Positions 10,547 to 19,519 of a stretch of DNA of 39,088 nt are shown here, piece after piece (positions within the stretch are counted from its first letter, which is position 1; each line of letters begins with the position of its first letter). Below the pieces are notes generated by a model. That model saw nothing but the letters and a program-made list of their open reading frames with translations, was not told where the DNA came from and made no database searches. Both the position numbers and the translations under genes were made by a program. The stretch is from Euprymna scolopes (taxonomy: Eukaryota; Mollusca; Cephalopoda; Sepiida; Sepiolidae), in the NCBI GenBank assembly GCA_024364805.1, contig CM044519.1, positions 38,318,331-38,357,418 on the forward strand. Direction: 5' to 3'.

Positions 10547-10984
10547 CTAAGAGAGAGGAGAAATGGAAGAAGTGTCATTAGACGCCGTTTGAGTCATGAT
10601 TTGAGTCATGGAGCTGATAGAACAAAAACCAAAATCAATTACGTCCTTTCTGTGTCGAAAGTGAACAGTAAGGAGAAACCCTGAAACACCGAGGTCAGTT
10701 GAGACGCCGTCGAAAGACAATTGATGTCCATGAGTTAACCTAGTTTTGGCTTTTCCGTCTTCCTTTTTGACCCCCGGTTGATCTCGTTTTGTCATCTCGC
10801 CTCGTAAGGTCAATCTTTCTTTTCCCTCTTGACCCAGTAAAGAAAAAGACTCCATTACTCCACTGACCTCTATGATCCGAGGGTATATGAATCTGGCAAC
10901 AACCCAACACTGGCATGTATAGCCTCGGTTCTCGCCATTCCCGGTTTTTGCAAAAAACAAACAAAAAAACAAAACAAAAAACAA
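10547..10984 (-). CDS. Unrecognised 145-codon open frame
   Basis: One of the two longest frames in the window, and it lies in DNA less AT-rich than its surroundings. It begins with a Phe-rich hydrophobic stretch (about residues 1-12), then a mixed charged region (residues 50-85, Lys/Glu/Arg-rich) and a Ser/Thr-rich end (TQIMTQTASNDTSSISPLS). There is no known domain and no clear initiation context, and the first residues come from an A-rich tract. It may be chance, a fragment of an exon, or part of an unrecognised repeat. Confidence 0.15.
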   Translation of the reverse strand: MFFVLFFCLFFAKTGNGENRGYTCQCWVVARFIYPRIIEVSGVMESFSLLGQEGKERLTLRGEMTKRDQPGVKKEDGKAKTRLTHGHQLSFDGVSTDLGVSGFLLTVHFRHRKDVIDFGFCSISSMTQIMTQTASNDTSSISPLS

Positions 10985-11009
10985 CTTCAGGTCCGATGGT
11001 TTGACTAAT

Positions 11010-11325
11010 TATATACGACAAATTAAGGCACGCAAAATGTACGAGGCACGACACCTGCATCTTTTGGTTCGTGTGATATTTAGGCACGCCACTTGAGCAA
11101 TCTTTATGTCAATAACAAGAAACAACTGATGTTTATTTAAACAGATTGGCATGTTAATTTTTAGCTTCGTTTTTGCTAAACATTTATATTAAAAAAAAAA
11201 AACATTTATTACAAAAATATTTATGATTTAAAAAAAAAAAAAAAAAAGTGAATAAATATTTTTCTTATAAGTTCAACTGGTCCAATTTGTTTTAAATATT
11301 CTCCAAAACTCTGAAAAGGCTTCTT

Positions 11326-11358
<33 letters not shown>

Positions 11359-11485
11359 CGTAAAAAAAACAAAAACAGCAGGATGTATTTATCGTGACTT
11401 AACCTGTCGTGCCTTAATTTGTCGTGCTTAAATATAAAACCAATAGAGAATCAGAAAGAGCTGTTGTCGTGCCTTAATCTGCTGT
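11010..11485. mobile_element. Inverted-repeat element with AAGGCACGAC-type ends
   Basis: Left side has acgacaaattaaggcacg (11016-11034), gaggcacgacacc and taggcacgcc. Right side has the reverse form three times (cctgtcgtgccttaatttgt, tcgtgcttaaat, gtcgtgccttaatctgc, about 11404-11480). The motif is thus repeated in each arm in opposite orientation, as in a foldback or MITE-like DNA transposon. The interior is AT-rich with a (TA)n run at 11331-11358 and no open frame. Confidence 0.5.
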
Positions 11486-12351
11486 ACACAAATATTAATA
11501 ATGTTGGAACATCTTCGCTGGAAACTAACAATTATCGGGAACCTTGAAAAACAATACGAATTTCCCCAGTTATCTATTACAATTTTGTTAGCCTGAGTTT
11601 TGCAGTTATTTTAACTGATAATTCGATATTTTATTCTAACTAGCCAATTTTCACTTGGGTTATTACTATTTACGAAATAAATTATTTTAAACAAAGTTTG
11701 AAAATTAGTCAAAAATAATTTTAGCTTTGCTTAATCACTTTTAATTGATTTTCGTTAAAACGGTTTTAATATCTGATATTTAAACAAGTTTTAAGCAATT
11801 TTAATTGTCGTAAATTATAAGAGTAACATAAGCCGCATTCAGCAGTCTTGACTATGAACTGGAAATAAATACATTACCGAACTGTAATAATCTAATAGCT
11901 GGATACTTGAAAAGAACTCGCGTATAAATTAATCACATATTACAGATATAAATGCAATGGACAATTTTCGGTTTTTAATCCATTCCGATCCGGTTATGTA
12001 GTCAATTGGTATGATCTATAAGCTTTGTGTCTCAAAGCGGATCATTTTGGTTACTGGATTTGGTAAAGTAAATTTCTTAAAACTTATTTGAAAACTTAAA
12101 TATTTTAACGCAAGTAAGTGCCAAATTTGGTTATGAACCAAATATTTTTTTAGATTAGTTCACGAACGGTATTATTTGGGTTGCTAATAGTAATGATTCT
12201 CTTTATTTGTGATTGATACGCCATTTCATTTAATATAAATTAACCCACTCCTGTACAATTGTTCTTTTTTGTGGAATTTTGTTGATGGTGACGAGCACTA
12301 TTAATTCCTTTCAGATTACTACTGTTGGTATCTGCTTTCCCAGCATCTTTC
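11486..12351. other. AT-rich stretch, unrecognised
   Basis: The 22-mer beginning attagtcaaaaataatttta at about 11706 recurs exactly at about 13127, so both lie in some shared repeat. Nothing else recognised. Confidence 0.45.
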
Positions 12352-12506
12352 TGGTTAGAATCAGTTCGAGAAAAACATTTCTAGGAGGAACAAGTCAAGG
12401 TTGACAACATCCTTAAGTGAAAATTTTTCTGGCCCGACCTGGATTGGAAGTAGGAAAACGCAGATTTTCAGCTCGTAGCGTTAACCACTAAGCCATCGCC
12501 ATCTCT
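12352..12506 (-). repeat. tRNA-derived SINE fragment
   Basis: The minus strand starts with a tRNA-like head (12505-12431): A box tggcttagtggttaa and a weakened B box cttccaatcc. It is followed by a body (cagaaaaattttcacttaag) resembling the bodies of the copies at 19520 and 20340. No clean cloverleaf. A SINE by family resemblance. Confidence 0.6.
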
Positions 12507-12648
12507 CTGTTGATGCTGTTCTTCTTTATTTGTTTTTTCGATTATCAAAATATTTTCATATTTTTTAAAAATAGTATGTGATGGTTTTACGATATGCGTA
12601 GAAGCCAGTTGACGCTTGTAAGCATTACGCTACACACACATATACATG

Positions 12649-12689
<41 letters not shown>

Positions 12690-13179
12690 GCATATATATA
12701 TCTTATTTATAATATTCTGAATTTTATTATGTTTATGTAATTGAGAATTCCGTAATTGTTCATATACCAATAAATTTTTAGTCGGTATTAGGTGAATTAA
12801 TTTGTAAGCTTCAAAATTACCAGTTTTTGTAATCGAGCATTCATATATTGCTTAAACAAAATCAAAACAACAAAGGTTGGATTGATAGCAACAAGTAGTG
12901 TATTTTCATTGTCCGTTACAATTGTTTCGCGACTATTCGGACAACTTCAAACCTTATATCGTTTTAAAATGTTCAAAAGAACGGTCACTATTCAGGCGTT
13001 GAGAAAAATACTTTTTAATGCACATTATGGAATCCTTTTCCTTTAAAGGAAAACTGTGATAAAAAATTTACCTACATTTCTTCCTTCAGAGGTTTGTTTC
13101 CGTTTGTATTTATATATTGTAACGATTAGTCAAAAATAATTTTAGCATTTTATAGAGAGAGAGGGGGGATACGTTTATC
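12507..13179. other. Unrecognised stretch with TA/CA microsatellite
   Basis: Holds a mixed (CA)n/(TA)n tract at about 12633-12703. The remainder is AT-rich without recognised features. Confidence 0.5.
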
Positions 13180-13655
13180 CCGCCACACAAAACTGCTGTA
13201 CGGCTCCATCTTCCCTGCAACCTCTTTCTCACAGAAGGGATGTTGCGAGTTTGTCTTTGCTTTATCGTTATTTCATGGCAAGTGCTCGACTGAGCTTCTA
13301 TCTTAGGTCCGCCCTCGCCAAACTTTCACAAGAAACACACAGCTAGCTGAAAACAATAACTCCCGCAATTCTTTATCTGTGCCTAAACATGAACAACGCT
13401 TTCTTTCTTTAAACTGCACGCCTGTAGAACTGTCTTCTGTTTTCCTGCTTTCCAGCTGACTACAATATGGTTGTCTTCAAGTCCAACGTAAACAAGTTCT
13501 TGACGAGCCGTTCCACTTAAGTTAACAAATTCACCGAATTTCCATTACTAACGATAACTCAATTTTCTAATTGACCACTGTACACTCTTTGACTCTTATC
13601 CTCGAGTGGCCTCTGGGCCTTGATAAGTGGTCATGCCTATGCAAGAAACAACAAG
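13180..13655 (+). pseudogene. LINE 3' end (Jockey/CR1 type), 5'-truncated
   Basis: Translation in broken frames gives SLFHGKCSTELLS, RQTFTRNTQLAENNN and SLSVPKHEQRFLSLN, then text equivalent to the SNVNKF tail. These match the same parts of the copies at 14800 and 29830. The 3' untranslated end includes tatcctcgagtggcctctgg and gccttgataagt, shared with 15240-15275. Only the last part of the polyprotein is left and it contains stops and shifts. A dead insertion typical of target-primed reverse transcription. Confidence 0.75.
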
Positions 13656-14325
13656 CTGAGAAAATGAAATAAATACGTTAACTATTAAATCAAACACATG
13701 TCTCCCTGTTATGTTTTCGAATTTGGGACGTTTTTTATTTCATGTTTTTTCTTCAATAATTCAAACGCTTTTTATACGTTCGTTAACGAAGCATAATTTT
13801 TTTTTCCTTTTTTTTTCTGATGATACACACTCGTTGCAACAGATTAGTGAGAACTGTCCCAACCCACGCAGTATCGTACACGCGAAACTACTCCCTACCC
13901 ACAATAAAGCAATTTCCGTCGGGTTTGTTTATGAAAGATGTTTTATTATTGTTCATGTGATGAGGGACTTCAGTGTCGGGTTACTTTCCTGTTACAAGCT
14001 GCAGGATTACAGATTAGTACACAGACAGGTTTCGCGTAATCATTTGAACTTGTTATAAAAAACCAACAACCCGATAAACAGGAATCGTCATATTATTTAA
14101 TATTAATTAGAGAACTAAGGTAAATGCTTTCAGAGTTATGTGGGGATCGAGTTTTTAAGGATGATTGACAAGGTTTGATCCCACACCTTTCCAGGCTCGG
14201 CTATTACTCGATACAGAGATAGATCATGCGCATATTTACTCTGTATCTACCTCCCTATCAGTGGGGAACATGTCGCACAATGCTGGAAAAGCGATAGAGT
14301 AAGAGAGAGAAAGAGATAGAGAGAG

Positions 14326-14370
<45 letters not shown>

Positions 14371-14463
14371 GCTCACTGTTTTTTTGTAAATAAACTAGAC
14401 GCTCGAGCACTGTAAACGCGATGGGCGAATGTTTTTTTAATGGCCACTTGATGAGGTCGTTTA
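13656..14463. other. Unrecognised stretch
   Basis: A 115-codon plus frame (13711-14058) starts in Phe-rich sequence. Its second half has no recognised motif, so I leave it uncalled. A (TA)n tract lies at 14335-14369. Confidence 0.4.
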
Positions 14464-14600
14464 CGAGCACCGATCCATTGTCTTGGGGTTAAAACTGCCG
14501 ACTATCAACGCGATGGTTGTAGGTTCAACCTACGGCTACAGAAATGTGCTAGTCTAGCCGCACTTATAAGGTGTGATACAACGAAACAGTACTATATGTG
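14464..14600 (+). repeat. tRNA-derived SINE head (fragment)
   Basis: gtcttggggttaaaactgcc resembles an A box region, and gatggttgtaggttcaacc carries a good B box (GGTTCAACC). The spacing is tRNA-like. It is followed by a short unrelated body and a TA/GA microsatellite. Confidence 0.55.
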
Positions 14601-14606
14601 GATGAC

Positions 14607-14646
<40 letters not shown>

Positions 14647-14735
14647 CACACTATGCCCCCAAAATTTTGACGCCATTTTAAATGCCAATATCTCGTAAAC
14701 TACTTCCATTTTCTGGAACACCATGTATATAGAGA

Positions 14736-14767
<32 letters not shown>
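14607..14767. repeat. (TA)n-(GA)n and (GA)n microsatellites
   Basis: TA then GA units at 14607-14644, and a second GA run at about 14738-14767. Between them is short unique sequence. Confidence 0.9.
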
Positions 14768-14772
<5 letters not shown>

Positions 14773-14799
14773 CCATTGAACGAAAGATGGTGCATTATA

Positions 14800-15300
14800 A
14801 CACTTAAAATTGCCTGTACATTCCGGCTTGGAACGTTTAAAGCAGTGTCATGCCTTTTTCTTTTCCCTGCACCTTTTTTTTTCACAGACGCTGCGAGTCT
14901 TCCTCTGCTATATTGTTATTTTTATGGCACGTCCTCGTTTAAGCTCAAATCTATAGTTGCCCCTTGCCAAACGTTCATAATAGACACTCGTCTATCAAAA
15001 ACATTATCAATAATTTTCCCCCACTCAATATCGGTGCCTAAAGCTAAACGTAGATTTCATGAACAAAGTTTCTTTCCTGGAAGTACCTGCCTGTGGAAGT
15101 CTATTCCGCTGGTCTGTTTTCCAACTGACTACAATATTGTCGTTTTCAAGTTCTCGTTGACTCCGCCTCTTAATCAAATTTATACTAAATTTCCACTACT
15201 AAAGATTACTATGCTATTGTCCTAATGCCTACAAGAATCATTATCCTCAAGTGGCCCTCTGGCTTTGATAAGTTATGACACTTAAAAAAAAAACATAATA
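14800..15300 (+). pseudogene. LINE 3' end (Jockey/CR1 type), longest open copy
   Basis: One frame (14776-15225) stays open through the conserved LINE C-terminus. From about 14887 it reads DAASLPLLYCYFYGTSSFKL, then VAPCQTFIIDTRLSKT, SISVPKAKRRFHEQSFFPG, CLWKSIPLVCFPTDYN and VVFKFSLTPPLN. These correspond to the RYFHG, FTRNTR, VPKxKRRFHE, FFPRTxxLWN and NxxxFKxxVN blocks of Jockey/CR1-like elements. The start codon lies upstream of the LINE part, in unrelated sequence. The 3' UTR (tcctcaagtggccctctgg, ctttgataagtt) is shared with the 13180 copy and ends in an A-rich tail at about 15284-15294. The element is 5'-truncated and cannot move. Confidence 0.82.
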
Positions 15301-15676
15301 GCTTTTGTAATCTTGCAGGCCAGTCATAATCAAGAAAAGCATAGTAATATAGTTAACAAAAAAATGTATTCGTGATGTTGTGTTACTTGTAAGTTTTTGT
15401 TGAGGACAAAGTTACGCTCTTCTCAATTCTTCGGGTTTTTTTTACTAAAACTGCGTGACGTCACATTCTTGTTTAAAGTATTGATCGGTATTCATGTTTC
15501 CATTGCTATGCAACTCTGTTATCCGTAGTGGACAGATGAAACCACTGAAATAAGCAAATCTTGTTAATTCATCTTTGACCGGATTATTCATTTTATTCAA
15601 AGAGCGCCATTATTTTGAATTGTTGAGCTCCTTCTTAGCAGAAGGTGCATGATAATTAGGGCTATGACAACAGAAT
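15301..15676. other. Unrecognised stretch
   Basis: AT-rich, with no supported feature. Confidence 0.4.
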
Positions 15677-15813
15677 ATTTTTTCATTGTTTAGACTCTCG
15701 AGTATATATGCGACACGGTTAGACGCAGTCAATCAACCGAGAAAAACATCACTCTATATAAAAGCATATAAGATATTAACGGATACACACTCGAGAGTCA
15801 AAACAATGAAAAT
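15677..15813. repeat. Inverted repeat with ~27-bp arms
   Basis: tttcattgtttagactctcg (from 15681) pairs with the reverse complement of 15787-15813 (cgagagtcaaaacaatgaaa). The roughly 80-bp loop holds a TATA-like ctatataaaag. It may be a small MITE or foldback. Confidence 0.65.
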
Positions 15814-16059
15814 AATGTTGATCTCCCAGGCCTATTGATAATGCGCTTAAAATCGAATGTATATACTGTACCCCAATCACGTCAAATTGAATATTCGTTT
15901 TGCTTCCATCAGTTTGATAAACCATTTTCTTTCTATTTGCCAGCGCCTCGTGGAGGCTGCCGATGCTATCAGATCCGACTGTCCAAAATACTGGCTTCCT
16001 GACCAAAAAATGCGCCAAATATTAATGTCATTATATTTCTTTTCTTTCTATTTTTGAAA

Positions 16060-16160
16060 AACACAATTCGGTTAACCAAAGTCAAAATAATAATTTTCTC
16101 TACAAAACAACCAAACCAAACATTATGAATAAATATTAAAGATATAAACAACTTAAAGCA
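16060..16160 (+). repeat. Isolated unit of CCGTAAAACAAxxxxCCAAACCAAA repeat
   Basis: ctacaaaacaaccaaaccaa, then attatgaataaatattaaag and gatataaacaacttaaagc match units at 35480-35560 and 34806-34890. It lies directly beside a hammerhead foldback, as do the copies near 35640. Confidence 0.55.
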
Positions 16161-16245
16161 AATTGTAATTGTATGTATTTTTTAGATGAGGTGTTTTCAT
16201 TTATTGAGATTGTCGGACTGACTTCCTTATCTTGGTTGTTATAGT

Positions 16246-16287
16246 CACAACGTTTCGGCCGTTTGGCCCTTCAGCCTTCATCAGGTG
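16246..16287 (-). ncRNA. Hammerhead ribozyme motif, left arm
   Basis: Minus strand: CAC, CTGATGA (16284-16278), AGGCT...GGCC stem II, GAAA (16256-16253), ACGT, T, GTG. CTGATGA and GAAA are the invariant core. ACGT can only form stem III with a second copy, as in minimal dimeric type I hammerheads; the T is the base before the cleavage point. Confidence 0.65.
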
Positions 16288-16330
16288 TTTTGTATCAAAC
16301 TGGGGAACCGTTCCCCAGTTTGATACAAAA

Positions 16331-16372
16331 CACCTGATGAAGGCCGGAGGGCAAAACGGCCGAAACGTTGTG
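16331..16372 (+). ncRNA. Hammerhead ribozyme motif, right arm
   Basis: Plus strand: CAC (16331-16333), CTGATGA (16334-16340), AGGCC...GGCC stem II, GAAA (16362-16365), ACGT (16365-16368), T16369, GTG (16370-16372). CAC/GTG starts stem I. All invariant core bases are present. Confidence 0.7.
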
Positions 16373-16439
16373 ACTATAACAACCAAGATAAGGAAGTCAG
16401 TCCGACAATCTTAAAGCAAATTCTTCTTTTCCTTTTCTT

Positions 16440-16787
16440 TTTTTTTTTTTTTTTTTCACCAAAATTGTTGACCTTGACAGTGAATAATACAGTAAGGGCT
16501 GATAAGCCGTGGAAGCCTCCATTCAATCACGAAAATCAAGTGATACTCTCTGTAAAGTTAATTCCGCGTGAAATTGTGAGGCAAGGTTTGCGAAATCTAC
16601 AACCAAAGCTCTCCTGAATCGGCACTGCTTACGTTCAGTTATAAGGAAAAGTCGAGGACGACTGGAAACAATGCTGGTGTGCGCAGACAGCAACTGGAAC
16701 TCCCAAATCGTCACCCATTTTAAAACTGAATCGGCTCAACGTTGCTTAACTTCGGTGATCTAACGGGAACCGGTGTGTTAACATGAT
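16440..16787 (-). repeat. 5S rRNA-derived SINE
   Basis: The minus strand from 16787 reads as most of 5S rRNA: accggttcccgttagatcac, cgaagttaagcaacgttgag (A-box region) and aaatgggtgacgatttggga (C-box region), ending near 16683. A ~200 bp body follows, and then an A-rich tail seen as the T tract at 16433-16456 on the plus strand. The copy at 24759-24996 has the same 5S head and a matching body (cgcgtgaaatt, ctctcctga/tctcctgag, gctggaaaaaatgc-type segments). The 5S promoter and the A tail together point to SINE3-like retroposition. Not a functional 5S gene: several bases differ and the 5' ~15 nt are not conserved. Confidence 0.82.
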
Positions 16788-17382
16788 TATGTTGTAAAAT
16801 TCAAAAGAAATAAAACAAAGAAACACGAGGACTGTATGTGGCACAATGTCGAGCTTAATATAAACAACGCAAAACACTTATGGCTGGTAATAAATTCGTC
16901 GAAGAATTTCGGAATTAATAAAAATTTAAGAAGAGTTCCCACCCAAGTGAGGTCACCAATGAGGACAGAACACTTTATTCCATCCCTTTTAAAAGGCAAA
17001 TAATAATAATAATAATAATAATGATAAAAATGAACAGTTTTAGGCAATTTTTATACGACTTTATTTTATGTATAAAACCCAATAAAAGGCCAAAGAAAAA
17101 TCAGCTGCTAATATCAAATTTAATTGAGAACACGTGTTCTTTGTCCTTTATGTTTCGGCTGTTGTAACGTTAAGAGTAACAAAATACATCCGAAACCTGA
17201 AACACGATTTACTATAACATGTTTCTTTCTGCCAGAGACATGTTCCAACACGCTTGACAATGAATATTTTACCCCGCACCCCACATCAGAGTATTCCCGA
17301 AATAACTTGTTTTACCTGTGCTTCATACATTCTTGGTACATTCTTTTCAAGTCGTGAATTATTTTCTTCTACAAAAGCTGCG

Positions 17383-17417
<35 letters not shown>

Positions 17418-17613
17418 CTAAGTATATTTAAGCATTTTTATAATAACTCTTTTACGATCATTATAAATATTGGAACACAATCAGTCGGCGTAACTGATCC
17501 ACATGTGGGCTATATCACATTTTATGCAGAAGCGTAATAAGGAGGGTAAAGACTTTCCTGACAATTTAGATAACTATTTTTTTTGTTTTTTTTTTAATTT
17601 TAACAATAGGTAG
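16788..17613. other. Unrecognised stretch with TAA and TA microsatellites
   Basis: Holds (TAA)n at 16999-17022 and (TA)n at 17384-17416. No gene or other repeat recognised. Confidence 0.5.
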
Positions 17614-17615
17614 TA

Positions 17616-17645
17616 GGTTGGTGCAAAAATAATGTCGTTTTTTAC

Positions 17646-17678
<33 letters not shown>

Positions 17679-17749
17679 CACACACACGTCAAAAAGGACA
17701 TTATATATATATATATATATATATGATAAAAAACATTTTTGCACCACCT
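17616..17749. mobile_element. Mariner-type MITE with microsatellite core
   Basis: Left end ggttggtgcaaaaataatgt and right end (reverse complement) ggtggtgcaaaaatgttttt form terminal inverted repeats flanked by TA on both sides (17614-17615, 17750-17751). The TIR start is nearly that of mariner elements of the Hsmar1/MADE1 type (TTAGGTTGGTGCAAAA). The interior is (GT)n-(TA)n-(AC)n, itself a palindrome at 17644-17689, followed by another (TA)n. No transposase. Confidence 0.75.
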
Positions 17750-17979
17750 TATATAAAATTCAATTATTCTATATTTTTCCTTTCTTTTGTAGATTTTAAA
17801 GGGTTTTACATGGCGTAGTCTGGGCATATCCTCCCTATTAAGACATCCAAATATTTTAGATTTGGCTTGACTTTTATCTAGAATTCCTATTTACTTGTCC
17901 CCGTCCCCCACGATGACAGTTAGACAGAAAATCGGTTTTTAATGTTGGAAAAATTCAGCTCCTCAAAAAGGGACACTCT

Positions 17980-18118
17980 GGATAGAAACAAAAATAAAAA
18001 TTCCGTTAGTCTAGAAGGATTTCTCCGATGACATAAAAAGGTGAAGTATAGCACCAGAAAGGACACCACACTGTGCTTCCAGCCAAAATTCCAAGACGCA
18101 TAAACGATTTTCAATCAA
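17980..18118 (-). repeat. SINE fragment (tRNA/U2-tail family)
   Basis: aaggatttctccgatgacat and gaagtatagcaccagaa match the SINE tail at 19530-19585 (aaggatttctcccccaatga, gaagtgtagcatcagaa). The tRNA-like head is not recognisable. Confidence 0.5.
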
Positions 18119-18961
18119 CAACAAATTATGTAAGACTCACAAAATTTCAATTTCTTCTTAGCCTTTCCAATCCTTTACGGCCGATATATCGGCTTTAGCA
18201 GCATAGCTAAAAAGACAACACGGCCGATATTTCAACCGCTTTACAATACGTTCTAAAATAAGTTTGCTAATCACCTATTGTCTTTTTGGTCATTGCTTAA
18301 TTGAGTCGGCCTCCAAAGAATTATGGCATTTAGTTTAGCCTTAAATTTTAAGCATTTTCTGAAACAATATCAAATAATGTCTATTTGTCAAGATCGAAAT
18401 ACGGATTCTAGATGTCGAAGCACTATATGTAATCTTTATAATGAGACATACCTACTCGTCATACATTCTTAAAAAAAAAATGAAAAAATCCTTTTAAAGA
18501 TTGGTTTTAATTTTACAGGAAATCTGATATTCTAATTGAATAAAACTGTCTTCCATTCTCATTGCGATTTTTGAAACGACTATAGTATTTCATTCTTTCA
18601 CATAACAAAATCACGTAGCTCAAAGCCAAGAAAATGAAGAGTAGAAAAAGTCAGCACTAAAGGTTTATGCACTATGGATCTGCAAAAAGAATAGTCCGAT
18701 CTGTCGTGTCAGTATTGTTTATCGCAAGTTAATGCAATATTCAGCGACACGGAAAAACTTAACCACTCCGTGACAAGTGTCTAGTCAGTCATCGGTTTTA
18801 TATCCAATGCCCTGCTACCTATATATAAAGCTTAGTGGAGTGTTTATTTATGGCACGCTAGTCTGAAGTAGTCATCCACTCAAATACAGAACAGGATCGA
18901 TATTATTTTTAATTGGAATTCATTATTGAGATGAGTATTATTTATTAAGTTTATTTATTGC
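18119..18961. other. Unrecognised stretch
   Basis: Two copies of cggccgatat lie at 18180 and 18224. No supported feature otherwise. Confidence 0.4.
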
Positions 18962-19343
18962 GGATTATTATCCTCATCTTTTCTTGGTTCTTTCACGACG
19001 TTTCGGTACGGACCCGACTATGGAAGATAAAATAATGAATAAACGTGAATTTATAAGACCATGGTGCAGTTGATAGAGACGTTGAATCTCTACGGTTCCA
19101 GGTGAGAATTGTCCGATGATAGCGGTTTCAATCCTACTCAAAGCCGGCCAAAGGCAAAGGCTTACTTGGCCAAAAACATGGTGAGACGACAACACCTATG
19201 GACGACAGTAATTGCAGTGGATGAAGTTAGGAGATTCAAAGTTCCTATACCGTCGCGCTTACCACCTGACGAAGGCCAGGGGAATAGTTGGCCGAAACGT
19301 CGTGAAACAACAACTAAGAAAGATGAGGATAATAGTCCACAAT
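18962..19343. mobile_element. Hammerhead-motif inverted-repeat element
   Basis: Left end ggattattatcctcatcttt, cacgacgtttcgg and right end (reverse complement) ggactattatcctcatcttt, cacgacgtttcggcc form ~45-bp terminal inverted repeats. The right arm holds an intact hammerhead-type core; the left arm keeps only the GAAACGTCGTG half. The interior (about 19015-19215) is shared, reversed, with 9100-9330. A 78-codon frame crosses the right arm by chance. It may be a non-autonomous relative of Penelope-like elements, whose terminal repeats are known to carry hammerheads, but no Penelope reverse transcriptase is present. Confidence 0.75.
19263..19304 (+). ncRNA. Hammerhead ribozyme motif
   Basis: CAC (19263-19265), CTGACGA (19266-19272), stem II GGCC (19274-19277) with GGCC (19290-19293), GAAA (19294-19297), ACGT (19297-19300), C19301, GTG (19302-19304). 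CTGACGA fits CTGANGA; cleavage would follow C19301. Only ~3 bp of stem I are evident and stem III needs a partner molecule, so activity as a dimer is plausible but untested. Confidence 0.7.
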
Positions 19344-19519
19344 AAATAAAATTAATAATCGATATTGCTTACCTAATAATGTCCCATGTAAATTAATCTT
19401 ACCTGCATAATTTACTGTTAATTCTATTTCGTTTTAAATAATTTGTGTAGGGTTTAATATTATTTAGCAAAATTTATTTTTAAATATAATCATTATCAGA
19501 TTAATAAAATAAAATAAAA

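Larger units (their letters stand above)
16207..16411. mobile_element. Near-perfect foldback (101-bp arms) with two hammerhead motifs
   Basis: Arms 16207-16307 and 16311-16411 are reverse complements with three mismatches and a 3-nt loop (ccg). Each arm carries a hammerhead-type core facing outward. The outer ends (agattgtcggactgacttcc) resemble the ends of the related elements at 18962 and 35697. Such high arm identity implies recent origin or repair by template switching or gene conversion within the palindrome. There is no coding sense: the two 60-61-codon frames on opposite strands are mirror artefacts of the palindrome. Confidence 0.85.

Noticed and set aside
13711-14058. 115-codon plus-strand frame
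   Set aside because: Starts in T-rich sequence, no motif, no splice or start context that supports it.
16201-16414. Two 60-61-codon frames with nearly the same protein on opposite strands
   Set aside because: An artefact of the palindrome; the same arm is read twice.
16683-16787. Functional 5S rRNA gene
   Set aside because: The 5' end is not conserved, there are several changes, and it is fused to a SINE body with an A-rich tail.
18991-19020. Second hammerhead in the left arm of the 18962 element
   Set aside because: GAAACGTCGTG is present on the minus strand but CTGANGA and stem II are not.
19109-19345. 78-codon frame as a gene
   Set aside because: It runs through the interior and terminal arm of a non-coding repeat.
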